This document shows, piece after piece, positions 19,591 to 26,412 of a DNA stretch of 64,000 nucleotides; position 1 is the first letter of the stretch, and each line of letters opens with the position of its first letter. This DNA is from JAKPUX01 sp035388125 (lineage in GTDB: Bacteria; Zhuqueibacterota; Zhuqueibacteria; Residuimicrobiales; Residuimicrobiaceae), in the NCBI GenBank assembly GCA_035388125.1, contig DAOOPF010000003.1:1-64000 (forward strand), written 5' to 3'. The notes beneath the pieces were generated by a model, which was not told where the DNA came from, did not search any database, and was given only the letters and a program-made list of their open reading frames with translations. Both the position numbers and the translations under genes were made by a program.

Positions 19591-19690
19591 NNNNNNNNNN
19601 NNNNNNNNNNNNNNNNNNNNNNNNNNNNNNNNNNNNNNNNNNNNNNNNNNNNNNNNNNNNNNNNNNNNNNNNNNNNNNNNNNNNNNNNNN
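19591..19690. other. Assembly gap (100 N)
   Basis: Exactly 100 unknown bases, the conventional placeholder for a scaffold gap of unknown length. It removes the upstream region of the parvulin gene and the 5' part of the histidine phosphatase gene; additional genes may be missing. Confidence 0.98.
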
Positions 19691-20101
19691 GGCCGGGAGA
19701 TCGAACTGGTCACCGATCTGCGCCTGCGCGAGTTTCATATGGGGACGTTCCAGGGTATGACCCTCTCGGAGGCCAGGGAGAAACACGGCGATGCCTGGGA
19801 GCGGTTCTTCATCCATGATGCCGATTTCGCCCTGCCGGGCGGGCAGAGCCGCAATCAGAAGCAGGTAGAGATCGCTTCTTTTATGGAGGAGGTGGTGCGC
19901 TCTCAAGCGGGCGGGCGGATGCTGGTGGTGACGCATGGGGGTATTCTCATCGCTATGCTGCGTCATGTTCTGGGTATCCCGGCGAGCCACTACTTCCGGG
20001 TCAGCATTGAAAACACGGGGATCCAGAGGTTCCGCTATAAAAACGAGACCTGGCAACTGGTATCCTGGGGCGAGGTAGATCATTTGACGGTGACGAGGTA
20101 A
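19691..20101 (+). CDS. Histidine phosphatase (phosphoglycerate mutase-like), 3' part
   Basis: About 136 residues of a histidine phosphatase superfamily protein remain, entering from the gap in frame. LRLREFHMGTFQGMTLSEA is the typical middle segment and VVTHGGILIAML contains the second catalytic His. The first catalytic RHG motif would lie in the missing part. The family includes CobC-type alpha-ribazole phosphatases and phosphoglycerate mutases, which cannot be separated from this fragment. Pyruvate kinase follows 5 bases after the stop, suggesting co-transcription. Confidence 0.82.
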   Translation, partial: GREIELVTDLRLREFHMGTFQGMTLSEAREKHGDAWERFFIHDADFALPGGQSRNQKQVEIASFMEEVVRSQAGGRMLVVTHGGILIAMLRHVLGIPASHYFRVSIENTGIQRFRYKNETWQLVSWGEVDHLTVTR

Positions 20102-20106
20102 CGCTG

Positions 20107-21522
20107 ATGAGGAAGACCAAAATTATTGCGACCCTCGGGCCTGCATCGCGGGAACCGGCTCTCCTGGAAAAGCTGATCGACGCCGGCATGAATATCGCGC
20201 GGATAAATTTTTCCCACAGCACACATGAGGAGCACGCCGCCCTCATCGCCCATGTGCGCGGAGCGGCGGAAAGGAGAGGCAAAGAGGTCGCCATTCTCCA
20301 GGACCTGCAGGGACCCAAGATCCGCACCGGCCCGCTGACCGGCGGCCGCGCAGTGGAGCTGCGGGCGGGACGGCCATTTATCATCACCACCGGGGAGTGT
20401 GTCGGCGATGCGGAGCGGGTGAGCACCAGCTATGCGGCCCTGCCGGCTGATCTCGGGCCTGGCGACCGGGTGCTGCTCTCCGACGGCATGATGGAGCTGC
20501 GCGTGGTCAGCGTTTCGGGCCGGGAGGTGATCACGGAGGTGGTCATTGGGGGGATGCTGCGCGCCCATCAGGGCATCAACCTGCCCGGTGTGGCGTTGAG
20601 TGCGCCGGCGCTGACGGATAAGGATCGGGAGGACCTCGCATTCGGTCTGGAGCAGGATGTGGATCTGATGACGCTCTCCTTTGTGCGGCGCGCGGCGGAT
20701 ATCAGGGAGATCAAGGGAGTGATCGCGGCGGCGGGCAGAAATATCCCGGTAGTGGCCAAGATCGAGCGGGCGGAGGCTCTGACGGAGATGCCGGAGATCC
20801 TCGCCGAGGTGGATGCGATCATGGTAGCCCGGGGTGATCTGGGCGTGGAGCTGCCGCCGGAGCAGGTGCCGGTGCTGCAGAAACAGTTGATCGAGGCGGC
20901 AAATGAGGCGGGCCGGCCGGTCATTACGGCCACCCAGATGCTGGAATCGATGACTGTCAGTCCCCGTCCCACGCGCGCCGAAGCGAGCGATGTGGCCAAT
21001 GCGATCATCGACGGCAGCGATGCAGTCATGCTGAGTGGCGAGTCGGCTGTCGGCCGCTATCCGGTAGAATCGGTGGCGATGATGGCGCGCATCGCCGAGG
21101 CGGCGGAGTCGAGCGAGCGTCGTGGTGATGCGATGGCGACGAGGCGGTGGCTGATCGAGAGGCCGCAGAGCGGTCCGCAGGCGATTGCCGCCGCCGTGGC
21201 GACCATCGTCAAGCAGCTGCCGATTGCGGCGGTATGCGTCTTTACCCTTTCCGGCGAGACGGCACGGCTGATCTCTCAGCAGCGGCCGCAGGCTCCCATC
21301 TTCGCCTTCACCTCGGATCGGGATGCCTGGCGGCGAATGAGCCTGATGTGGGGTGTGGTTCCGCAGCTGATCGATTTTTCCTCGGATATGGAGAAGCTCT
21401 GGCAGAGGGTGCAGCCGGGCGTGCGCCGGGCGGTGCCCGAGGGCGCCCAGGTCATCCTTGTCGGAGGTCATCCTTTCGGCGAGGGGTCCAGAACCAATTT
21501 GCTTAAAATTCAGAGCCTCTGA
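20107..21522 (+). CDS. pyk: Pyruvate kinase
   Basis: The 471-residue enzyme converts phosphoenolpyruvate and ADP to pyruvate and ATP at the end of glycolysis. RKTKIIATLGPAS opens the protein, LQDLQGPKIRTG is in the A domain, the signature VVAKIERAEAL carries the catalytic Lys, and MVARGDLGVELP plus ATQMLESM are the metal and substrate loops. The C-terminal regulatory domain is complete. The length is typical of bacterial type I/II enzymes. It follows the phosphatase fragment closely and is followed by a terminator. Confidence 0.95.
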   Translation: MRKTKIIATLGPASREPALLEKLIDAGMNIARINFSHSTHEEHAALIAHVRGAAERRGKEVAILQDLQGPKIRTGPLTGGRAVELRAGRPFIITTGECVGDAERVSTSYAALPADLGPGDRVLLSDGMMELRVVSVSGREVITEVVIGGMLRAHQGINLPGVALSAPALTDKDREDLAFGLEQDVDLMTLSFVRRAADIREIKGVIAAAGRNIPVVAKIERAEALTEMPEILAEVDAIMVARGDLGVELPPEQVPVLQKQLIEAANEAGRPVITATQMLESMTVSPRPTRAEASDVANAIIDGSDAVMLSGESAVGRYPVESVAMMARIAEAAESSERRGDAMATRRWLIERPQSGPQAIAAAVATIVKQLPIAAVCVFTLSGETARLISQQRPQAPIFAFTSDRDAWRRMSLMWGVVPQLIDFSSDMEKLWQRVQPGVRRAVPEGAQVILVGGHPFGEGSRTNLLKIQSL

Positions 21523-21545
21523 TCAGGGGGGAACTCTGGAAAGGC

Positions 21546-21574
21546 TTGACTTTTACAAATTAAAGCGATAAATT
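21546..21574 (+). promoter_or_regulatory. Candidate promoter upstream of ptsN-like gene
   Basis: TTGACT (21546-21551) and TAAATT (21569-21574) are spaced by 17 bases, in an AT-rich island after pyk. If used, the transcript would run through the terminator-like hairpin at 21599-21630 before reaching the ptsN-like start. Confidence 0.45.
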
Positions 21575-21598
21575 AAGGGCGTAAAATATTATTTTTTG

Positions 21599-21630
21599 GG
21601 CAGCTTTGTATCTCAAGCTGTCTTTTTTTT
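21599..21630 (+). terminator. Intrinsic terminator / possible leader attenuator
   Basis: GGCAGCTT pairs with AAGCTGTC (21599-21606 and 21615-21622, one G-U pair), followed by eight T residues. It may simply end pyk transcription, but it lies between a candidate promoter and the ptsN-like gene, so attenuation is possible. Confidence 0.75.
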
Positions 21631-21680
21631 AAAATCCGGCGGTGATCGTTCCGGACAGGATTTGCCCACTATGGGTGGCG

Positions 21681-21686
21681 AGGAGG
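21681..21686 (+). promoter_or_regulatory. Perfect Shine-Dalgarno setting a TTG start
   Basis: AGGAGG at 21681-21686 sits 6 bases before TTG 21693, where PtsN similarity begins. The only upstream in-frame start adds 17 residues with no family match and has no SD sequence. Confidence 0.8.
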
Positions 21687-21692
21687 AAAGCT

Positions 21693-22157
21693 TTGCGATT
21701 ACTGGAATACATCAGCAAAAATTCGATCTTTCTGGATATTGAGGTCCATGATAAAAATGAAGCCATCTCCGAGATTGTTGAGAGTATGGCCAAGGCGCAT
21801 CTGATTCAGAATAGTGAAGAGTTCAAGAAAGAGGTGTACGAGCGGGAGCGGCTGGGAAGCACCGGCATCGGCAAGGGCATCGCGATTCCTCATGCGCGCA
21901 CCCGGGCGGTCAACCGTCTGATCATCGCCTTTGCCCGACTCAAGGAGGGGGTGGATTTCGGGGCGGAGGATGACGATCCGGTGCGGCTGATCTTTCTGCT
22001 CGGTACGCCGGTCGATACTGTGGGTGATTATCTGAAAATTCTGGCCAAGCTTTCGCGCCTGCTCAAGGAGGACCTTCTGCGCAAGCGTCTGCTCAAGGCG
22101 AAAACGAGTGCGGAGGTTCTGGAGTTACTGGAAGAGGCCGAAGGCCAGAGCTGTTGA
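21693..22157 (+). CDS. ptsN: PTS IIA-type protein (PtsN/EIIA-Ntr-like)
   Basis: The 154-residue protein is a fructose/nitrogen-type PTS EIIA domain. The phosphorylated His67 lies in GIAIPHART, preceded by RERLGSTGIGKG, the family signature. No sugar-permease domains are attached and no other PTS genes are nearby, so a regulatory role as in PtsN is more likely than sugar transport. The start is TTG with a perfect AGGAGG upstream. A strong terminator follows the gene. Confidence 0.85.
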   Translation: MRLLEYISKNSIFLDIEVHDKNEAISEIVESMAKAHLIQNSEEFKKEVYERERLGSTGIGKGIAIPHARTRAVNRLIIAFARLKEGVDFGAEDDDPVRLIFLLGTPVDTVGDYLKILAKLSRLLKEDLLRKRLLKAKTSAEVLELLEEAEGQSC

Positions 22158-22193
22158 TCTCGTCCGCCCGCAGGTGACCGTCACAAAACGGCA

Positions 22194-22230
22194 AGCGCCG
22201 CAGCATCCATGGATGCTGCGGCGCTTTTTT
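22194..22230 (+). terminator. Intrinsic terminator after ptsN-like gene
   Basis: AGCGCCGCAGCA and TGCTGCGGCGCT form a 12-bp stem (22194-22205 and 22214-22225) around a self-complementary TCCATGGA, followed by TTTTTT. Confidence 0.9.
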
Positions 22231-22271
22231 GTGTTCAGCCCCCGATCCGTGGGGAGAGAATACCCCGCGGG

Positions 22272-23522
22272 TCAGGCGACCGGGGCTGCTTTTTCGGCCC
22301 AGACAGCGGCAAGGAGAACGATGACCTGCACGGCCTTTTGCATATCCTGAATGGAGATCCATTCCTGGCGGGAGTGGAAATTGTGTCCGCCGGTGAAGAT
22401 ATTGGGGGTGAGCAGGCCCTGGTAGGAGAGGCGTGAACCGTCGGTGCCGCCGCGGATGATGTTGCGGATGGGAGTGATACCCGCGCGCTGCACCGCCTCC
22501 AGAGCGTACTCCACCACGCGCGGCTCCTTGTTGATCTCGTATTTCATATTGCGGTAGGATTCATCCACCCGGAAGTCCATTCTGGCCTTGGGGTATGATT
22601 TCATCGCCTCCCCGGCCCATTGCTGCAGCAGGGTTTCCTTCTCCTTGAGTCCTTCGACGGTGAAATCGCGGATGAGAAATTTGATAACGGCCTCTTCGAC
22701 GGTGCCGGTGAGGTGGTGGGGATGAATGTAGCCCTCGCGTCCGGATGTGGTCTCGGGGGAGAGGGCATCCTGGGGCAGGTTGGCGATGAGGCGGGCGGCG
22801 ATCCTGGTCGCGTTGACGAGTTTGCCCTTGGCATAGCCGGGGTGGAGGTTGACGCCGCTGATGGTTATGGTGACGCTGTCCGCGCAAAAGGTTTCATCTT
22901 CGACCTCGCCCAGGGTTTCGCCGTCGATGGTATAGGCGAAATCGGCGCCGAAGCCCTTGACGTCAAAGTGTTCCGTACCGCGACCCACCTCCTCGTCCGG
23001 CGTGACAGCAATGCGCAGGCGGCCGTGGGCGATTTCAGGATGGTCGATCAGGTAGCGGATGGCGGAGAATATTTCGGCGATGCCGGCTTTATTATCGGCG
23101 CCGAGCAGGGTATTGCCGTCGGAGGTGATGATGTCGTTGCCGAGCTGGCGCGCCAGCTCGGGCGTCTCGTCCGCGCGGATGACGACCCCGGCGGGGAGGT
23201 TGAGGTCGCCGCCCTGATAGTTTTTGTGAATGACGGGCTTGACGTCAGCCCCGCTCACCTCCGGGGAGGTATCCATGTGGGCGATAAGGCCGATGACGGG
23301 CACCGAATGGCCGGCATTGGCGGGCAGGGTGGCGGTGACGTAGCCCCATTCATCCATGCCGGCATCGGCGAGGCCCATCTCCCTGAGCTCCTCGACCAGC
23401 TGGCGGCCGAGAATTTTCTGTTTTTCGGTGCTGGGGTATGAGGCGGACTCTTCGGAGGATTGCGTGTCAAAGGAGACGTAGCGCAGAAAGCGCTCAACAC
23501 AGCTCTGGTCTATTGTGATCAT
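22272..23522 (-). CDS. pepT: Peptidase T (tripeptide aminopeptidase)
   Basis: The 416-residue M20B metallopeptidase removes N-terminal residues from tripeptides in the cytoplasm. Two-zinc-site motifs are visible: His82 and Asp84 in AHMDTSPE, Asp143 in LLGADNKAG, Glu177-Glu178 in TPDEEVGRG and the late His in FTGGHNFHS. The start at 23522 (MITIDQ) has GGGAG upstream and begins where family similarity begins; a 31-residue upstream extension in the same frame is rejected. It stands alone on the minus strand. Confidence 0.94.
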   Translation of the reverse strand: MITIDQSCVERFLRYVSFDTQSSEESASYPSTEKQKILGRQLVEELREMGLADAGMDEWGYVTATLPANAGHSVPVIGLIAHMDTSPEVSGADVKPVIHKNYQGGDLNLPAGVVIRADETPELARQLGNDIITSDGNTLLGADNKAGIAEIFSAIRYLIDHPEIAHGRLRIAVTPDEEVGRGTEHFDVKGFGADFAYTIDGETLGEVEDETFCADSVTITISGVNLHPGYAKGKLVNATRIAARLIANLPQDALSPETTSGREGYIHPHHLTGTVEEAVIKFLIRDFTVEGLKEKETLLQQWAGEAMKSYPKARMDFRVDESYRNMKYEINKEPRVVEYALEAVQRAGITPIRNIIRGGTDGSRLSYQGLLTPNIFTGGHNFHSRQEWISIQDMQKAVQVIVLLAAVWAEKAAPVA

Positions 23523-23719
23523 GATCGGAGTACTCCCATTCTTTAAATCGAGTGTCGGGTTGAGGGGCATTGGGCGGCCGCCATGCAATATGCAGCGGAC
23601 TGTGAGGCCGCGCAAAACAATCCTTGAAATAACGCTGGTAATCGTTTAAATTGATATATCTCCAACGGCTGCGATGTGCCGCGCCATCGCGCTGCCTAAA
23701 TATACTAAAAGGAAATGAG

Positions 23720-24235
23720 ATGGCAAAAAAGATTTTACTCTGGCTGATCGCACTGGCGCTGATCGGAGGTTGTGCGAAAAAAGAGGAGAAGGAGCACAAG
23801 CAGCCCACCCTTCCTTCTGTCGGCGACAGCGCGGACAACGGCGGCATGCTGCGTTTTACTGTGGAGGGCAAGGCGATGCGCGATCGCTTTGCCGTCGCCC
23901 AGTTCACCCCACGCGGGGATCTGTTCACGGAAGATAATCTGCAGATCTATAATTATGATATCGATTCGGCCAAGTATCCGCGCCTGCTCATAAGCGTCAA
24001 CACCAGTGAGAGCGATCTTAAAAAGTGGCAGGGCAAGATCCTGACAGCGGAGGTCGTGGCCTTCACCGTCTCCGACCGGAGCGCGCCGCTCACCTCGCAC
24101 GGCGAAATCAAGATCACCCGGGTGAATGACCAGTTCGTCGAGGGGCAGTTCAATGGCAATTTGCTCAGCGAGGGGAATGGCAAGAGTTTTGAGATCCGCG
24201 GTGAATTCAAGGCGGTACTGCGCTGGAATGTTTGA
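23720..24235 (+). CDS. Hypothetical lipoprotein
   Basis: The 171-residue protein has a clear lipoprotein signal with Cys18 (LALIGGC) followed by a charged linker KKEEKEHK. The mature part is predicted to be beta-rich, with segments such as MLRFTVEGKAMRD, SAPLTSHGEIKITRVNDQFVEGQF and FEIRGEFKAVLRW that recall small carboxypeptidase- or lipocalin-like domains, though I do not recognise a family. AAAGGAAATGAG precedes the ATG. A small exported Cys-rich protein follows 45 bases downstream. Confidence 0.7.
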   Translation: MAKKILLWLIALALIGGCAKKEEKEHKQPTLPSVGDSADNGGMLRFTVEGKAMRDRFAVAQFTPRGDLFTEDNLQIYNYDIDSAKYPRLLISVNTSESDLKKWQGKILTAEVVAFTVSDRSAPLTSHGEIKITRVNDQFVEGQFNGNLLSEGNGKSFEIRGEFKAVLRWNV

Positions 24236-24280
24236 TCCATCCTATAAACCTGACCAGAAACCAAAAAAGGAGTTTTTATC

Positions 24281-24571
24281 ATGAGTAAAAAGATGATCCT
24301 TCTGGTGGCCCTGCTTTTCATATTCGCCATCGCAGCCGGCACCATTCAGGCTGTGAACGCGGCTGACGCCAAGGCCAAATCCTCAGTGACTGTCCAGAAA
24401 GACGACTGCAGCAAGAAAGAAGCGGCGGACTGCAAGGAAAAGGCCGCAGCAAAAGAGAAAGAGAACGGCAAGGAGAAAGCCGGCTGCTGCTCCAAGGCTA
24501 AAACTGAGCGTGCCGCCAGCGAGAGCAAATGCACTGGTTGTCCGGCCAAATCGGCTTGTGAAAAAAAGTGA
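24281..24571 (+). CDS. Small exported Lys- and Cys-rich protein
   Basis: The 96-residue protein has a signal peptide (hydrophobic 5-25, cleavage near VNAADA) and a mature part of about 68 residues made mostly of Lys, Glu, Ala and seven Cys (43, 51, 69, 70, 84, 87, 93). The Cys occur as CC and CxxC-like pairs (GCC, CTGC), suggesting metal binding or disulfides. AAAAGGAG lies upstream of the ATG and a strong terminator follows, so it looks like a real, expressed gene. I recognise no family; metal handling in the periplasm is a guess. Confidence 0.72.
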   Translation: MSKKMILLVALLFIFAIAAGTIQAVNAADAKAKSSVTVQKDDCSKKEAADCKEKAAAKEKENGKEKAGCCSKAKTERAASESKCTGCPAKSACEKK

Positions 24572-24586
24572 TCAGTAATCAAGTTG

Positions 24587-24617
24587 AAAAAGGGAAAGCC
24601 GACCGCTTTCCCTTTTT
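24587..24617 (+). terminator. Intrinsic terminator after the Cys-rich gene
   Basis: A 13-bp stem AAAAAGGGAAAGC/GCTTTCCCTTTTT (24587-24599 and 24605-24617) with loop CGACC continues into a T tract. Confidence 0.9.
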
Positions 24618-24640
24618 TTTGCCCCCCGGAATAAGCAAAG

Positions 24641-25219
24641 GTGCGAACCTTGTCTGACGGCAACGCGAAGAAGATGATTAAAAAACTGGGTTTTGCAGAA
24701 CTGGAAGCAGAGCGCCGCGAGCGAGCCGGCCGGGAGAAGGAAAACCCTCCCGCGATGACGGCGCTGCTGGATGATATCCGCAGCCTCCATAATGTCGGGG
24801 CCATCTTCCGGACGGCCGACGGCGCGCAGTTCGGCCACCTTTATCTCTGCGGCATCACCGGCACCCCCCCCCGCAACGAGATCCGCAAGACCAGTCTCGG
24901 CGCCGAGGAGAACGTGCCCTGGAGTTTTCACCCGGATCCGGTCGAGCTGGCCGGCCGGCTGCAAGCAGAGGGCTACCAGATCGTCGTGCTCGAACAGACC
25001 GATGCCAGCACCGATTTCGGCTCCGCCGCCTACCGCTTTCCGCTCTGCCTAATCATCGGCCATGAATACACGGGCGTTCGCGATGAGCTGGTGGCAATGG
25101 CCGATCTGGCGATCGACATCCCGATGGGGGGCTGCAAACACTCGCTCAACGTCTCCGTCGCCTTTGGTATCGCAGCCTATGAAATATCGCGGCGCCGGGA
25201 TGATATCCGGCGGGGATGA
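24641..25219 (+). CDS. TrmH/SpoU-family RNA 2'-O-methyltransferase
   Basis: The 192-residue protein is a single SPOUT methyltransferase domain. Motif 1 (RSLHNVGAIFRTADG), motif 2 (LIIGHEYTGV) and motif 3 (DIPMGGCKHSLNVSVA) form the trefoil-knot SAM site of TrmH-type enzymes, which methylate ribose 2'-OH in tRNA or rRNA. No extra RNA-binding domain is present. The start is uncertain: GTG 24641 and TTG 24650 come first, and ATG 24674 is also possible; none has a strong SD sequence. The RNA target is unknown. Confidence 0.85.
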   Translation: MRTLSDGNAKKMIKKLGFAELEAERRERAGREKENPPAMTALLDDIRSLHNVGAIFRTADGAQFGHLYLCGITGTPPRNEIRKTSLGAEENVPWSFHPDPVELAGRLQAEGYQIVVLEQTDASTDFGSAAYRFPLCLIIGHEYTGVRDELVAMADLAIDIPMGGCKHSLNVSVAFGIAAYEISRRRDDIRRG

Positions 25220-25293
25220 TGTTCTAGTTGCCATGCCGGGCCAGGTGTCCGCGGATGCGCATGATTGAGAGGAAAAGAACGAGGAGAGCGAAG

Positions 25294-25497
25294 ATGGCTG
25301 AATCGATCCGGACGCGACTCAAAAAAATGAATCCCTTTAGCAAAAGAGGCCTGATTTATACGCTGGTGGGCGTGATTGGACTCGTCGCCGAACTGGTGCG
25401 GCATGGCACGCGCCAGCCATTCGGGCTCCTCGTCTGGGCTCTCATCATCGGCATCGGTCTTTACTATCTATTCATCCTGGCCGGACGCCGGTCCTGA
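25294..25497 (+). CDS. Small membrane protein, function unknown
   Basis: The 67-residue protein has a basic N-terminus (RTRLKKMNPFSKRG) and two hydrophobic stretches (about 22-34 and 45-61), consistent with a two-helix inner-membrane protein with positive residues inside. GAGGAGAGCGAAG precedes the ATG at 25294, better than the upstream in-frame starts. It sits between the RNA methylase and fabL. I do not recognise a family. Confidence 0.6.
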   Translation: MAESIRTRLKKMNPFSKRGLIYTLVGVIGLVAELVRHGTRQPFGLLVWALIIGIGLYYLFILAGRRS

Positions 25498-25524
25498 TCC
25501 ATACTCTATTTGCGGGAGACAAAC

Positions 25525-26292
25525 ATGGGAGCGTTGATGATTGATTTGCGCGGCAAGGCCGCACTGGTCACCGGGGGATCGCGCGGCATCGGCCGGGCGA
25601 TAGCCCTGCGCCTGGCGGAAGCCGGAGCCGATGTGGCCATCAACTATTTACGCCAGCGCACGGCCGCTGAAGAGACGGTCAGGCTGATCGAAAAAACCGG
25701 GCAGCGCGCCGTGGCCATCCGCGCCAATGTCGGCGAGGCGGATAACATCCCCGGGATGATCAGCGAGATCGGCGCGGCGTTCGGGCGTCTTGATATTCTG
25801 GTCAGCAATGCGGCTTCCGGGGTGCTCAAGCCCGCGCTCGAACTCAAAGAACATCACTGGCACTGGACGATGGATATCAATGCCGGGACGCTTTTACCGC
25901 TGACCCAGCACGCCCTGCCTCTGATGGAGGCTCAAGGCGGTCATATCATCGCGGTCTCGAGCCTCGGCTCGGTGCGCGCCATCCCCAACTATGCCGCTGT
26001 CGGGGCCTCCAAGGCGGCGCTGGAATCGCTCATCCGCCATCTCGCGGTGGAGCTCGCTGCGCGCAACATTCACGTCAACGCCGTTTCCGCCGGCGTGGTC
26101 GATACAGACGCGCTGAAGCACTTTCCCAACCGCGAACAGCTGCTCGAAACCAGCCGTCAGAAAACCCCTTCCGGAAGGCTGACCACGCCGGAAGATGTGG
26201 CCGATGTCGTGCTCATGCTCTGCTCCCCTCTTGCCCAGCAGATCCACGGTCAGACCATTGTCGTAGACGGCGGCTATGCCATTACAGGATGA
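25525..26292 (+). CDS. fabL: Enoyl-ACP reductase III (FabL), SDR family
   Basis: The 255-residue short-chain dehydrogenase has the NADPH motif TGGSRGIG (16-23), NAASG (95-99) and the active-site pair Tyr156 and Lys163 spaced as Y-x6-K. That spacing and the stretches LELKEHHWHWTMDINA and DTDALKHFPNRE closely match Bacillus subtilis FabL as I recall it, rather than the Y-x3-K ketoreductases. FabL performs the last reduction of fatty-acid elongation and is known for triclosan tolerance. The start at 25525 follows GCGGGAGACAAAC. A bidirectional terminator separates it from glgP. Confidence 0.85.
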   Translation: MGALMIDLRGKAALVTGGSRGIGRAIALRLAEAGADVAINYLRQRTAAEETVRLIEKTGQRAVAIRANVGEADNIPGMISEIGAAFGRLDILVSNAASGVLKPALELKEHHWHWTMDINAGTLLPLTQHALPLMEAQGGHIIAVSSLGSVRAIPNYAAVGASKAALESLIRHLAVELAARNIHVNAVSAGVVDTDALKHFPNREQLLETSRQKTPSGRLTTPEDVADVVLMLCSPLAQQIHGQTIVVDGGYAITG

Positions 26293-26336
26293 TGTCTGGT
26301 GCTGCTCCCCCTGAACGGGGCGGTCCGGATAAAAAC

Positions 26337-26380
26337 AAAGGCGCGCTCATCACATGAGGTGATGAGCGCGCCTTTTTGTT
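26337..26380. terminator. Strong bidirectional terminator
   Basis: A 17-bp stem (26337-26353 and 26359-26375) around loop ATGAG, with A residues on the left and TTTTTGTTTTT on the right, lies between the convergent fabL and glucan phosphorylase genes. Confidence 0.93.
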
Positions 26381-26412
26381 TTTCCGCAAGCAGCCCGGCC
26401 GGGCCCCGCTTT

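Noticed and set aside
18504..19760. A 418-codon plus-strand frame spanning the N gap
   Set aside because: It is antisense to the parvulin gene and is joined to the phosphatase side only through unknown bases.
23523..23615. 31-residue extension of PepT
   Set aside because: No family similarity before MITIDQ and a reasonable SD sequence precedes 23522.
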